Assembly (NCBI RefSeq): GCF_039696035.1 | Contig: NZ_CP155567.1 | Coordinates: 1,439,501 to 1,503,500, forward strand | Length of the DNA: 64,000 nucleotides | Direction of reading: 5' to 3' | Origin: Microbulbifer sp. SAOS-129_SWC | GTDB lineage: Bacteria > Pseudomonadota > Gammaproteobacteria > Pseudomonadales > Cellvibrionaceae | Part shown: positions 1-8,576 of the stretch, piece by piece | Numbering within the stretch: position 1 is the stretch's first letter | Layout: each line of letters begins with the position of its first letter | Notes under the pieces: model-generated | What the model saw: the letters and a program-made list of their open reading frames with translations, nothing else | The model's database searches: none | What the model was told of the DNA's origin: nothing | Translations under genes and position numbers: made by a program

Positions 1-202
1 TCAGCGGGGTCGGTGCCATGCCGCTGGGGGTGCGGGTGAACAGGGGGTCATCGAGGCTTCGGCGCAGGCGCGCCAGGGCATTGCTGACCGCGGGCTGGGT
101 GATATGCAGCTGCTCGGCGGCGCGGGTCAGGTTGCGGGCAGTGTAGATGGCCTCGAGTACCAGGAAGAGATTCATATCGATCTGTTGCAGTTGCACGGCC
201 AT
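1..202 (-). CDS. LysR-family transcriptional regulator, N-terminal part (cut by window edge)
   Basis: Reading leftwards from an ATG at 202, the first 67 residues are visible before the window ends. They form a typical LysR winged helix-turn-helix: an opening DMNLFLVLEAIYTARN, then LTRAAEQLHITQPAVSNAL as the recognition part, then the LARLRRSLDDPLFTR segment that follows it in the family. A second in-frame ATG at 175 is possible, but the upstream one keeps a slightly longer N-terminus. The gene diverges from the histidine phosphatase/acyl-CoA dehydrogenase operon, so that operon is its natural candidate target. The effector-binding domain lies outside the window, so no ligand can be suggested. 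Confidence 0.9.
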   Translation of the reverse strand, partial: MAVQLQQIDMNLFLVLEAIYTARNLTRAAEQLHITQPAVSNALARLRRSLDDPLFTRTPSGMAPTPL

Positions 203-304
203 CCTCACTATCACGGTTGTGAATGATTGAATATTCGCATAATAAACTTCGCTGATCCATAAGCTGGCGCTAGGGTAGAAGGCCAATAGCAGGGGGTATT
301 CCCA

Positions 305-976
305 GTGGCTGAGTTCTATGCCGTGCGCCACGGCCAGGCGTCATTTGGCGCCGCCGATTACGACAAGTTATCCGAGCTGGGTTGGCGCCAGGCGCGCTGG
401 CTCGGCGAGCACTGGCGCGATGCCGGGATGCAGTTCGACCGCATCCTGTGTGGCGATCTGCGGCGCCACCGGGAGACGGCCAATGGTATCTGTGCGGGGC
501 TGGATCTGGATTCGTCCCGGGTGGAGCTGCTGCCGCAACTGAATGAATTCGATTTTCACGGCGTCATGCGCAGCTACGGCGAGCGCGAGCCGCACGCCGT
601 TCCGGCCGCGGATGCCGGCCGTTCCGACTACTACCGCTTCTTGAAAAAGGCCATGCTGGCCTGGTCTGCCGGGGAGATAAGCCCGGCGGAGAGCTGGCGG
701 GAATTCGAGCGGCGTATTGACGAGGCATTGGCGGTGGTTGGCGCCGGCCCGAGGGGCAGCAGGGCGCTGGTGGTCAGCTCTGGCGGCGCTATCGCGATGA
801 TGGTGCGCCGTGTGCTCGACGCCCACGCGGACACGGTGACCAAGCTGAATATGCAGATCAAGAATACCGCGGTAAGCCAGTTCTTTGCCGGTGCCGGCGG
901 CATCAGTTTGCACAGCTTCAATCATGTGCCGCATCTGGAGCTCCGCGAGCGCCAGGACTTTATTACTTACAGTTAG
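305..976 (+). CDS. Histidine phosphatase family protein
   Basis: A 223-residue cytoplasmic protein of the phosphoglycerate-mutase-like (histidine phosphatase) family. The phosphate-accepting motif RHG is at residues 8-10, where the family expects it, and a conserved acidic position appears around E81. The second family motif, usually SHGG, reads SSGG at 158-161, so the second catalytic-pocket histidine is replaced by serine. The start is a GTG at 305, preceded by an AGGGGG ribosome-binding site. It lies 26 bases before an acyl-CoA dehydrogenase gene and so probably heads that operon. The substrate is unknown. Its position next to a kinase-like phosphotransferase suggests, as inference only, a link with phosphorylated acyl intermediates. 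Confidence 0.85.
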   Translation: MAEFYAVRHGQASFGAADYDKLSELGWRQARWLGEHWRDAGMQFDRILCGDLRRHRETANGICAGLDLDSSRVELLPQLNEFDFHGVMRSYGEREPHAVPAADAGRSDYYRFLKKAMLAWSAGEISPAESWREFERRIDEALAVVGAGPRGSRALVVSSGGAIAMMVRRVLDAHADTVTKLNMQIKNTAVSQFFAGAGGISLHSFNHVPHLELRERQDFITYS

Positions 977-1002
977 CAGATTGTGGAAAAGGTGAGCGAA
1001 CA

Positions 1003-2220
1003 GTGGATTTTGAATATTCCGATAACGTGAAGCGACTGCTGGAGCGCCTGCAGCAATTTATGCACGAGCAGGTATACCCGGCCGAGGAGACCTTTCACCA
1101 GCAATTGCAGCAAGACCGCTGGGGCGAGCCGCCGGTGCTGGCGGAACTGAAAATCAAGGCGCGGGAGGCCGGGCTGTGGAACCTGTTTATGCCCGACCCG
1201 CGCTTCGGTGCCGGCCTGACAAACCTTGAATACGCACCGCTCGCCGAAGAGATGGGCAAGGTGCTGTTCTCGTCGGAAATCTTCAACTGCAGCGCGCCGG
1301 ATACCGGCAATATGGAAGTGCTGGCCCAATACGGTAGCCCGCAGCAGCAGGAACAGTGGCTGCAACCGCTGCTGACCGGTGAGATCCGCTCCGCCTTCGC
1401 CATGACCGAGCCGAAGGTGGCATCGTCGGACGCGACCAATATCGAGACCTCGATCGTGCGCGATGGCGATGACTACATCATCAATGGCCACAAGTTCTAT
1501 ATCAGCGGCCTGATGAACGAGCGCTGCAAAATTCTGATCGTGATGGGCAAGACCGACCCGGACAATCCCAATCGCCACCAACAGCAATCGCAGATACTGG
1601 TACCGACGGAGACTGCGGGCGTCAACATCGTCCGCCCGATGACCGTATTCGGTTACGACGACGCACCGGAAGGCCACGCCGAAGTGATCTTCGACAATGT
1701 GCGGGTGCCGGCTGCCAACCTGATTGTCGGCGAGGGCCGCGGTTTCGAGATCGCCCAGGGGCGTCTCGGCCCGGGCCGCATTCACCACTGCATGCGCCTG
1801 ATCGGCCAGGCCCAGCGCGCCCTCGAGGCGATGGCGAAACGCGCGGAACAGCGTGTGGTATTCGGGCGGCCGATGAGTAAACAGGGCTCGGTGCGCGAAG
1901 ATATCGCCAAGTCCGCCTGTGAGATCGAACAGGCGCGCCTGCTCACGCTGAAGGCGGCCGACCAGATGGACCGCTACGGTAACAAGGCGGCCAGGGACCT
2001 GATCGCGATGATCAAGATCGTTGCGCCGCAGATGGCCTGCAATGTGATCGACCGGGCGATGCAGATCCACGGGGCCGCCGGCCTGAGCCAGGATTTCCAT
2101 CTCGCCCAGCACTATGCCTACGCGCGCACCATCCGCTTGGCGGATGGCCCCGATCAGGTGCATATGATGCAGCTGGGGCGCAACCTGGCAGCGCGCTACG
2201 GCGCGGAAAAAGATGCGTAA
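1003..2220 (+). CDS. Acyl-CoA dehydrogenase, ACAD10/11-like group
   Basis: A 405-residue flavoprotein of the acyl-CoA dehydrogenase family. Visible signatures are the substrate-loop motif [13 protein letters not shown], the FAD-contacting [14 protein letters not shown] and the C-terminal [12 protein letters not shown] region. These are the features of the subgroup related to mammalian ACAD10/ACAD11, which acts with an attached or neighbouring phosphotransferase. The start is GTG at 1003, with AAGGTGAG a few bases upstream. The next gene, that phosphotransferase, follows 16 bases after the stop. In characterised relatives (LvaA/LvaC in Pseudomonas levulinate catabolism, ACAD11 in mammals) the pair turns 4-hydroxyacyl-CoA into an isomeric product through a phosphorylated intermediate. 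The same role here is inferred. Confidence 0.9.
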   Translation: MDFEYSDNVKRLLERLQQFMHEQVYPAEETFHQQLQQDRWGEPPVLAELKIKAREAGLWNLFMPDPRFGAGLTNLEYAPLAEEMGKVLFSSEIFNCSAPDTGNMEVLAQYGSPQQQEQWLQPLLTGEIRSAFAMTEPKVASSDATNIETSIVRDGDDYIINGHKFYISGLMNERCKILIVMGKTDPDNPNRHQQQSQILVPTETAGVNIVRPMTVFGYDDAPEGHAEVIFDNVRVPAANLIVGEGRGFEIAQGRLGPGRIHHCMRLIGQAQRALEAMAKRAEQRVVFGRPMSKQGSVREDIAKSACEIEQARLLTLKAADQMDRYGNKAARDLIAMIKIVAPQMACNVIDRAMQIHGAAGLSQDFHLAQHYAYARTIRLADGPDQVHMMQLGRNLAARYGAEKDA

Positions 2221-2236
2221 CGCGGGAGCTCAGAGA

Positions 2237-3295
2237 ATGACACAGGCGAGTGCAACAGCGAATAACAGTGCCGTGGAGCAGCTGCCGATTGAACAGCTGA
2301 CGGCATACCTGACGGCAAACATCGAGGGATTTCGCGGCCCTATCGCGGTGGAAAAATTTGCCGGCGGCCAGTCCAATCCCACCTTCAAGATCACCGCCGC
2401 TTCCGGCATTTACGTCTTGCGCCGGCAGCCGCCGGGCAAACTGCTGAAGTCCGCGCACGCAGTGGATCGCGAGTTTCGCGTGATGCGCGCGCTGGCCGAT
2501 AGCGATGTGCCGGTGCCCCGTGTTCTGCACCTGTGTGAAGACCGCGCGCTGATCGGCTCCATGTTCTACCTGATGGAGTACTGCGAGGGACGCATTTTCT
2601 GGGATGCGGCGTTGCCGGAGCTGGACAACACGCAGCGCAGCGCTTTCTACGAAGAGATGAACCGGGTACTGGCGGCGCTGCACAGCGTCGACGTGACGGC
2701 GGTGGGGCTCGCGGATTTCGGCAAGCCGGGCAATTATTTCGCACGCCAGCTGGAGCGCTGGAGCGGCCAGTACCGCGCCTCGGAACTGCACACCATCGAC
2801 GCGATGGACCGGCTGATCAACTGGCTCGGCGGCGCACTGCCGGCGGATGACGGTCGTGCAACCCTGGTGCATGGCGATTACCGGCTCGACAATATTGTGT
2901 TCCACCCGACCGAGAGCCGCGCCATCGCGGTGCTGGATTGGGAACTCTCCACCCTCGGTCATCCGTTTGCCGATCTTGCCTACCAGTGCATGCAGCTGCG
3001 CATGCCGGCCAATGCCGGCAATATCTCCGGCCTGATGGGGGTGGATCGCAGTGCACTGGGTATTCCATCCGAACAGGCGTATGTGGCGCGCTACTGCGAG
3101 CGCATGGGCATCGAAAAAATCGATAACTGGGCGTTTTACCTGGCGTTCAGCTTCTTCCGCCTGGCGGCGATTGTGCAGGGTGTCGCCAAGCGCGCACACG
3201 ACGGCAACGCCTCCAGCAAGAGTGCGGCGAAACTCGGCGCTTTTGTGGAGCCACTGGCGTTGATGGCGCTGGATGTGATCGAAAAAGAATCTTAA
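2237..3295 (+). CDS. Phosphotransferase family protein (APH/ChoK fold), partner of acyl-CoA dehydrogenase
   Basis: A 352-residue protein of the aminoglycoside-phosphotransferase fold. The nucleotide-binding Lys/Arg region, the catalytic loop HGDYRLDN (H212 to N219) and the metal-binding aspartate in LDWELSTLGHP (D234) are intact, so an active kinase is expected. I chose ATG 2237 because GGGAG lies just upstream; an ATG at 2213 would overlap the preceding gene. Bacterial relatives next to ACAD10/11-type dehydrogenases phosphorylate hydroxyacyl-CoA rather than antibiotics. A paralogue in the same arrangement lies at 25662-26681. No small LvaB-like accessory gene is seen beside either copy. Confidence 0.9.
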   Translation: MTQASATANNSAVEQLPIEQLTAYLTANIEGFRGPIAVEKFAGGQSNPTFKITAASGIYVLRRQPPGKLLKSAHAVDREFRVMRALADSDVPVPRVLHLCEDRALIGSMFYLMEYCEGRIFWDAALPELDNTQRSAFYEEMNRVLAALHSVDVTAVGLADFGKPGNYFARQLERWSGQYRASELHTIDAMDRLINWLGGALPADDGRATLVHGDYRLDNIVFHPTESRAIAVLDWELSTLGHPFADLAYQCMQLRMPANAGNISGLMGVDRSALGIPSEQAYVARYCERMGIEKIDNWAFYLAFSFFRLAAIVQGVAKRAHDGNASSKSAAKLGAFVEPLALMALDVIEKES

Positions 3296-3322
3296 AAACG
3301 CGAATATAAGTGGGAGAAAATT

Positions 3323-4099
3323 ATGGCGACCAATCTGTTTGACCTGACCGGAAAAATTGCCCTGGTGACCGGCGCCAGCCGCGGTATCGGTGAGGCCATC
3401 GCCAGACTGCTGGCGGAGCAGGGCGCCCATGTGCTGGTGTCCAGCCGTAAAATCGAAGGCTGCCAGGGGGTGGCAGACGCCATTGTCGCGGCCGGGGGCA
3501 AGGCCGAGGCGCTGCCGTGCCATATTGGCGATATGCAGGAGATTGAACGAGCGTTTGCCGATATCCGCGAGAGATATGGGCGCCTCGATATCCTGGTCAA
3601 CAACGCTGCCACCAACCCCTACTTCGGGCATATCCTGGACACGGATCTGGGCGCTTTCCAGAAGACCGTGGATGTGAATATCCGCGGCTACTTCTTCATG
3701 TCGGTGGAAGCGGGCAAATTGATGCGCGAGCAGGGCGGCGGCTGTATCGTCAATACCGCCTCGATCAATGCGCTGCAGCCGGGCGTCGGCCAGGGTATTT
3801 ACTCGATTACCAAGGCGGCGGTGGTCAATATGACCAAAGCCTTCGCCAAGGAGTGTGCGCCGTTCAATATCCGCGTCAATGCGCTGTTGCCGGGGCTCAC
3901 CAAGACCAAGTTTGCCGGGGCACTGTTTTCCCACGAGGAAATCTACAATACCGCGATCGATCATATTCCGCTGCACCGCCATGCGGAGCCGGAGGAAATG
4001 GCCGGCACGGTGCTCTACCTGGTTTCCAATGCCTCCAGCTACACCACCGGCGAATGTGTGGTGGTGGACGGCGGTATGACTTCCTGCGGGGGAATCTGA
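3323..4099 (+). CDS. SDR family oxidoreductase (DHRS4/FabG-like)
   Basis: A classical short-chain dehydrogenase of 258 residues. The cofactor motif TGASRGIG is at 16-23, the structural NNA motif (LVNNAATNPY) near 93, and the catalytic S147, Y160 and K164 are all present. NADP(H) is likely because basic residues (SSRK) follow the second strand. It ends two bases before the next SDR gene, within the operon that starts with the histidine phosphatase and acyl-CoA dehydrogenase. In such modules SDRs typically oxidise 3-hydroxy or reduce oxo groups of acyl chains; the exact substrate is unknown. Confidence 0.9.
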   Translation: MATNLFDLTGKIALVTGASRGIGEAIARLLAEQGAHVLVSSRKIEGCQGVADAIVAAGGKAEALPCHIGDMQEIERAFADIRERYGRLDILVNNAATNPYFGHILDTDLGAFQKTVDVNIRGYFFMSVEAGKLMREQGGGCIVNTASINALQPGVGQGIYSITKAAVVNMTKAFAKECAPFNIRVNALLPGLTKTKFAGALFSHEEIYNTAIDHIPLHRHAEPEEMAGTVLYLVSNASSYTTGECVVVDGGMTSCGGI

Positions 4100-4100
4100 T

Positions 4101-4880
4101 ATGCGTGATCCGATACTCGATTTTGATGGCCAGGTGGCACTGATTACCGGTGCGGCCAGCGGTTTCGGTTGCCTGCTGGCGCGGGAGCTGGGCGCGCGTG
4201 GTGCGCGCCTGATACTCGGCGACATCAATACCGCGGCGCTGGATAAAGTGGCGGGCGAACTGGTAGAGGCCGGCTACGAGGTGCGCGCACAGCGCTGCGA
4301 TGTGTCGGTGGAGCGCGACTGCGCAACACTGGTGGCGCTGGCAGAAAAGGAATTCGGCAGCCTGGATATTGCCGTCAACAATGCCGGGGTGGCGCCGCCG
4401 CTGATGCCGCTGGAACAGACCAGCGAAGCGGAGCTCGACCGCCAGTACAACGTCAACCTGAAAGGCGTGTTTTTCGGGCTCAAGTATCAGCTGCCGCTGA
4501 TGAAACAGCGCGGCACCGGCACGATTCTGAATGTCTCGTCGATGGCCGGGCTCGGCGCTACGCCCAAGGGGGTGTCTTACTCCGCGGCCAAGCACGCGGT
4601 GATCGGGGTGACCAAGACCGCCGCGGTGGAAAATGCCAAACACGGCGTGCGTGTCAATGCCATCTGCCCTTTCTTTACCCTGACACCGATGGTGACGGAG
4701 ATGGATACGCACGGTGCCAGTGCGGACGAGTTCCAGACCTTCCTGGCTTCGGGCTGCCCGATGAAGCGCCTCGCGCAGCCGGAGGAAGTGGTGACCGCGA
4801 TGCTGATGCTGTTGTCGCCGCGCCTGACTTATGTCACTGGCCAGGCGCTGGCAGTGGACGGTGGGCTATCGGCCTTCTGA
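4101..4880 (+). CDS. SDR family oxidoreductase
   Basis: A 259-residue classical short-chain dehydrogenase, second of a tandem pair. TGAASGFG forms the cofactor loop, with D41 (LGDIN) after the second strand, which favours NAD. NNAG at 93-96 and the catalytic S146/S147, Y160 and K164 are conserved. One base separates it from the preceding SDR stop, so the two are probably translationally coupled. The pair probably catalyses successive or alternative alcohol/ketone steps on the acyl-CoA substrates of the neighbouring dehydrogenase. The cofactor difference between the two SDRs is inferred from sequence only. Confidence 0.9.
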   Translation: MRDPILDFDGQVALITGAASGFGCLLARELGARGARLILGDINTAALDKVAGELVEAGYEVRAQRCDVSVERDCATLVALAEKEFGSLDIAVNNAGVAPPLMPLEQTSEAELDRQYNVNLKGVFFGLKYQLPLMKQRGTGTILNVSSMAGLGATPKGVSYSAAKHAVIGVTKTAAVENAKHGVRVNAICPFFTLTPMVTEMDTHGASADEFQTFLASGCPMKRLAQPEEVVTAMLMLLSPRLTYVTGQALAVDGGLSAF

Positions 4881-4917
4881 GCGGCGGCGCCGCAGTGTTG
4901 AAAATAGGGAGCGAGTA

Positions 4918-5904
4918 ATGCGCGCATTGATCTGTGTCGAATACGGAACCGCGGAGCAGTTGCAGATTGGTGAACACCAGTTGCGCCCGCTGAAAGCCAG
5001 CGAGGTGCGCATCGACGTGCGCGCCGCGGGAATCAATTTCCCGGATGCGCTGATTATCGCCGGCAAATACCAGGTCAAGCCGCCGCTGCCGTTTGTGCCC
5101 GGTGGCGAGTGTGCCGGTGTGGTCAGCGCGGTCGGCGACGCGGTGAAAAACTTCAAGGTGGGGGACCGGGTGATTGCCATGCCGGGCATGGCGGCGTTTG
5201 CCGAGCAGGTACAGGTGGATGAAAACCTGCTGGTACCGATGCCGGATAACCTCACCTTCGAACAGGCCGCCGGTTTCTGTATCACCTATGCCACCTCCTA
5301 CTATGCGCTGAAACAGCGTGCAGGCCTGCAGCCGGGGGAAACCCTCGTGGTACTGGGGGCGGCCGGCGGCGTCGGTGTAACCGCGATACAGCTGGGCAAG
5401 GCGCTCGGTGCGCGGGTGATCGCCTGTGCATCCACCCCGGAGAAGCTGGCGTTCTGCCGCGATGTCGGGGCCGATGAGCTGGTAAATTACTGCAGTGAGG
5501 ATCTCAAGGAGCGTATCAAGGCGCTGACGGACGGGCGCGGTGCCGATGTGATTTTCGATCCGGTGGGCGGTGACTTTACCGAGGCCGCTTATCGCTCCAT
5601 CGCCTGGAGCGGGCGCTACCTGGTGATCGGTTTTGCTTCCGGCGATATTCCCCGGTTACCGATGAACCTGCCGTTGCTGAAGGCGGGGGACATTATGGGG
5701 ATATTTTGGGGCAGCTGGGCGCAGCGGGAACCGAAGGCCAACCTGCAGAATTTTTCCGAGCTGCTGCAGATGGTCGAAGAGGGCAGGCTGAAGCCGTTGA
5801 CCACAGAGGTTTATCACTTCGAGGAATATGTGCAGGCGTTTGCGTCGATTACCGAGCGCCGCGCGCGCGGTAAGGTGATTCTTACTTTAAGCCAGCGCGG
5901 ATAG
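4918..5904 (+). CDS. NADPH:quinone oxidoreductase-like MDR protein
   Basis: A 328-residue medium-chain dehydrogenase/reductase of the zinc-free quinone oxidoreductase type. The N-terminal GroES-like part carries AAGINFPDALIIAGKYQ and the GDRV segment. The Rossmann part has LGAAGGVG (148-153) and the family segment VIFDPVGGD. No cysteine/histidine pattern for a catalytic or structural zinc is seen. The start is ATG 4918, after GGGAGCGAG. It is the last gene of the operon; six bases later a convergent gene ends. It may reduce an enone or enoyl group produced by this operon. Confidence 0.88.
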   Translation: MRALICVEYGTAEQLQIGEHQLRPLKASEVRIDVRAAGINFPDALIIAGKYQVKPPLPFVPGGECAGVVSAVGDAVKNFKVGDRVIAMPGMAAFAEQVQVDENLLVPMPDNLTFEQAAGFCITYATSYYALKQRAGLQPGETLVVLGAAGGVGVTAIQLGKALGARVIACASTPEKLAFCRDVGADELVNYCSEDLKERIKALTDGRGADVIFDPVGGDFTEAAYRSIAWSGRYLVIGFASGDIPRLPMNLPLLKAGDIMGIFWGSWAQREPKANLQNFSELLQMVEEGRLKPLTTEVYHFEEYVQAFASITERRARGKVILTLSQRG

Positions 5905-5910
5905 CACTAA

Positions 5911-6363
5911 TCAGTGGCTGGGGAGTATTCGGCAGTGCTCCCGCGCCATGGTTTCCAGATCGCGGGGCAGGCGCTCGCTGCGGTCGCCACGCTGCTGCTT
6001 TCGCCACTGCTGGCACAGCTGCAGGTAGTTGCCCGCGTGCACTGCGCTGCGCAGTTCAAACCACGGGTCCGACGCCGGCGTGGAGGCCTTTGCCGTGGCC
6101 GGGTTCCAGTTGGCAAGCGGGCCACTGGAGGCGTCGGCGGCACCGCTCAGTTTCGGGGTCAGCGCGCCGAGGTATTGGGCCGGGTGCACCAGCAGCACGA
6201 CAATGGCCACGGCGGTAAAGCTGCTGGCAGTGCGCGACAGCCAGCGCTTGTCCTGTTTGCGCGGCTTGAACTGACGGGCCTGTTGCAGGATCTTTTCATC
6301 GAGTGCTCCGGGGGAGGCTATATCCGCAACCGCATCCCGGTATCGGTTTTCCCAAATACTCAT
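5911..6363 (-). CDS. Putative anti-sigma-like single-pass membrane protein
   Basis: A 150-residue protein that I do not recognise by family. It has a basic, charged N-terminal cytoplasmic part (PRKQDKRWLSR), one predicted membrane segment at about 48-68 (SSFTAVAIVVLLVHPAQYL) and a soluble C-terminal part with several Trp and Cys residues. It overlaps the sigma-factor-like gene upstream by four bases (ATGA), as sigma/anti-sigma pairs often do. That coupling, the size and the topology support an anti-sigma or membrane sensor role, but no zinc-binding HxxxCxxC motif is present, so the call is inference. Confidence 0.6.
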   Translation of the reverse strand: MSIWENRYRDAVADIASPGALDEKILQQARQFKPRKQDKRWLSRTASSFTAVAIVVLLVHPAQYLGALTPKLSGAADASSGPLANWNPATAKASTPASDPWFELRSAVHAGNYLQLCQQWRKQQRGDRSERLPRDLETMAREHCRILPSH

Positions 6364-6893
6364 ACTGTTACCTCCACTTCCTCAATTCGCCAGGGTTGCC
6401 GTTTGGGGCCGTGCAGGATTTCGTCCAGGTGCTCGCGACCGCGATGATAGTGGTCGCGGCAGGCAGCGAGGGAAATACTTTCGATGTCGGCCACCGTGGC
6501 CAGCGGCAATTCGCACTCTAGGTGCAGCAACAGCACATTGCGCTGGATGCGCGGCAGCTGCTGGATACCGCACAGCAACGTGTCGTCGACCAGTGCTGGT
6601 GCGGGTTCCCTGTTGTCGGTGTCAGTGCAATTACGCAGTAATTTATTCAGGCGAATGAACAGCCAGCTGCGAAGCAGGCGACCGCAAAGTTGCGGCGGAC
6701 GCTCGAGCAGGCTGCGCCAGAGTTCCTCGAGTACGCCGGCCGCGCTGGCCGCGCACATCTGGCTGCAGTATCGGTAGAGGCTGTCTTTGTGGCGCGCATA
6801 GAGCTGGCGGAATGCTTTCAGGTTGCGCGTCGAGTGGTAATAGTCGAGTAACGCCTCGTCACTCAGGTGCTGAATTTCTTTCCGGGACAACAT
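6360..6893 (-). CDS. RNA polymerase sigma-70-like factor (ECF-type, divergent)
   Basis: A 177-residue protein resembling an ECF sigma factor. The N-terminal part (DEALLDYYHSTRNLKAFRQLYARHKDSLYRYC) matches region 2.1. A C-terminal helix-turn-helix-like segment (LPRIQRNVLLLHLECELPLATVADIESIS) matches region 4. Region 2.4 is weak, with unusual cysteines in the middle (SQMCAASAAG, RPPQLCGR), so promoter recognition may be atypical. It is followed by an overlapping membrane-protein gene that looks like its anti-sigma factor. The target regulon is unknown. Confidence 0.7.
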   Translation of the reverse strand: MLSRKEIQHLSDEALLDYYHSTRNLKAFRQLYARHKDSLYRYCSQMCAASAAGVLEELWRSLLERPPQLCGRLLRSWLFIRLNKLLRNCTDTDNREPAPALVDDTLLCGIQQLPRIQRNVLLLHLECELPLATVADIESISLAACRDHYHRGREHLDEILHGPKRQPWRIEEVEVTV

Positions 6894-6965
6894 GCTTGCG
6901 CCTCCGTGCGCTCAGTACACCTGCTCCAATGGGTTCGAAGATGGGGGGCGCTCCCGCCCCCGCAT

Positions 6966-7235
6966 TCAGAGCTTTCGCTTTTCCCGCGAATTGGTTTCTG
7001 TGTCCCCGCCGCGATCTGCCGCTGCCCACTCCCTGGGCGGCGGGGCTTTTTTCCGGCGCCCCAGATAGAGGGTAAACAGCCCCAGCAGCAATTCGTCCAC
7101 GAAGGGTACCGGGTCCGGAATAAACAGGTTTACCAGGAAGATGACGCTGATCCACTTGAAGAGCAGCGGGTGTTCCAGCTTGGTGGCGTAATTCAGGAAC
7201 CAGCCAACGAGTGCGCTGGGGAGTGCTTTCTTCAT
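6966..7235 (-). CDS. Small membrane protein, DUF6116-like
   Basis: An 89-residue protein with two hydrophobic stretches, about 24-40 (PLLFKWISVIFLVNLFIPD) and 43-58 (PFVDELLLGLFTLYLG), followed by a basic RRKK end and a charged tail. The pattern IPDPVPFVDE between the helices resembles the small DUF6116 family of inner-membrane proteins; I cannot confirm this without a profile search. It lies 73 bases upstream of the sigma-like gene on the same strand and may be cotranscribed. Function unknown. Confidence 0.65.
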   Translation of the reverse strand: MKKALPSALVGWFLNYATKLEHPLLFKWISVIFLVNLFIPDPVPFVDELLLGLFTLYLGRRKKAPPPREWAAADRGGDTETNSREKRKL

Positions 7236-7383
7236 CAGCCCGCTCTTCGCCGGTAGTCTGGGGAGTATAGTTCCCGGCCCCGCGGTCCTCCTTGTGGTGA
7301 GTGAGCGGCGACGCCAGATTTACTGACTGGTACGTGCTATATGGTAGTGAATTCGGGTGCCAATAGGCCCGGGCGCCACGCCG

Positions 7384-8478
7384 TTAAGCAGACAGGCTGT
7401 GGATTCCCGGGTCGGGCAGGGGCAGCGGCAGCGGCAGTTGTTCCGGACCCAGTTCGGCGCGCAAATCCTTGAGTTTTACGCCGACTCCGAGCAGGCGGAT
7501 CGGTTCCGGACGCTTGTTCCAACACTGTTGCAGCAGGTGTTTGAATTCGGAAATGCGGGCGGCCTGGCTGGTGCGTTCCTGCGTCATGGTGGAGAAGTCG
7601 CCGTATTTCACTTTTACGCCCGCGCCGCTGACCTCATAGCGGTCGTCGAGGTTTTCCAGGCGCTCCAGCAGGCGCACATAGAGCTCGGTGAGTTGTTCCT
7701 GCCAGTCGCTGTATGTGGTGAGATCCTCGCTGAATGTGTGTTCCACGCTCGCGCTCTTGCGCGCGCCGTCGCCGCTGACCGGGCGATCGTCGATGCCGCG
7801 GCACAGCTGGTACAGGCGGTTGCCGAATTTGCCGTAGTCCCGTGTCAGCTCGATCTGTGAGAAGTGACGCAGGTCGGCGCAGGTGCGGATACCCTGGCGT
7901 AGCAGCTTCTCCGCTGTCACGCGGCCAACGCCGTGAATCTTCGCCACCGGCAGCCTGAGCACAAATGCGTTTACCTGGTCGGGAGTGATGACCGTGAGGC
8001 CATCGGGCTTGTGCCAGTCGCTGGCGATCTTGGCGAGAAACTTGTTGGGAGCGACACCGGCGGAGATGGTGATGCCGAGTTCCTCATGCACGCGACGGCG
8101 GATTTCGGTGGCGATCAGGGTGGCGCTGCCGCGGCAGTGGCCGCTGTCGGTGACATCCAGGTACGCTTCATCGAGAGACAGGGGTTCTATGAAATCGGTG
8201 AATTCCAGGAAGATATCCCGGATCTGCGCGCCGATCTCCCGATATTTTTTCATGTTACCCGGTACTACAATCAAGTCAGGGCAGAGTTTTTTTGCCTGGG
8301 CGCTGGGCATGGCCGAGCGCACACCGTAGCGGCGCGCCTCGTAGTTGCAGGTGGAGATGACCCCGCGCCGGTCGCTGGCGCCGCCCACGGCCAATGGGCG
8401 ACCGCGCAGGTTGGGGTCGTCGCGCATTTCGACCGATGCGTAGAAACAGTCGCAATCGCAGTGGATGATCTTTCGCAT
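7384..8478 (-). CDS. dinB: DNA polymerase IV
   Basis: A 364-residue Y-family translesion polymerase. The catalytic carboxylates are visible: D8 in HCDCDCFYASVE, and D103/E104 in SLDEAYLDVT. The thumb helix-hairpin-helix (KIHGVGRVTAEKLLRQGIRTCADL) and the little-finger domain follow, at normal family length. ATG 8478 gives the canonical N-terminus. A 16-bp LexA-type box and a TATAAT -10 box end only a few bases upstream, which implies SOS induction and an mRNA with almost no leader. No Shine-Dalgarno is present. A TTG at 8532 would be inside or upstream of the promoter and is less likely. Confidence 0.95.
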   Translation of the reverse strand: MRKIIHCDCDCFYASVEMRDDPNLRGRPLAVGGASDRRGVISTCNYEARRYGVRSAMPSAQAKKLCPDLIVVPGNMKKYREIGAQIRDIFLEFTDFIEPLSLDEAYLDVTDSGHCRGSATLIATEIRRRVHEELGITISAGVAPNKFLAKIASDWHKPDGLTVITPDQVNAFVLRLPVAKIHGVGRVTAEKLLRQGIRTCADLRHFSQIELTRDYGKFGNRLYQLCRGIDDRPVSGDGARKSASVEHTFSEDLTTYSDWQEQLTELYVRLLERLENLDDRYEVSGAGVKVKYGDFSTMTQERTSQAARISEFKHLLQQCWNKRPEPIRLLGVGVKLKDLRAELGPEQLPLPLPLPDPGIHSLSA

Positions 8479-8479
8479 G

Positions 8480-8495
8480 CTGGGATTATATACAG
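8480..8495. promoter_or_regulatory. LexA (SOS) box of dinB
   Basis: The 16 bases fit CTG-N10-CAG, with an AT-rich centre (GGATTATATA) and a flanking TA after CAG, as in the gammaproteobacterial LexA consensus. The box overlaps the dinB -10 element and ends two bases before the ATG, so LexA would block polymerase directly. The divergent gene at 8577 may also be influenced. Confidence 0.8.
8485..8490 (-). promoter_or_regulatory. -10 element of dinB promoter (TATAAT), probable leaderless start
   Basis: On the minus strand the sequence reads TATAAT at 8490-8485. A weak -35-like TTCGCA lies 16 bases upstream. Seven bases downstream of the -10 box is the A of the dinB ATG, the usual distance to the transcription start, so the transcript probably begins at or next to the start codon. 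Confidence 0.6.
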
Positions 8496-8576
8496 TAATT
8501 GCGGTGTGCGAACAGTCGCTGCTGGCGCGCAAAACCGGCGGCAGACACGAAAGCCCGATAGAGAGATAGGTGCACT

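Noticed and set aside
7003..7052. GC-rich stem followed by six T residues on the plus strand
   Set aside because: It lies inside the coding region of the small membrane protein at 6966-7235, and no plus-strand gene ends upstream; probably a chance pairing.
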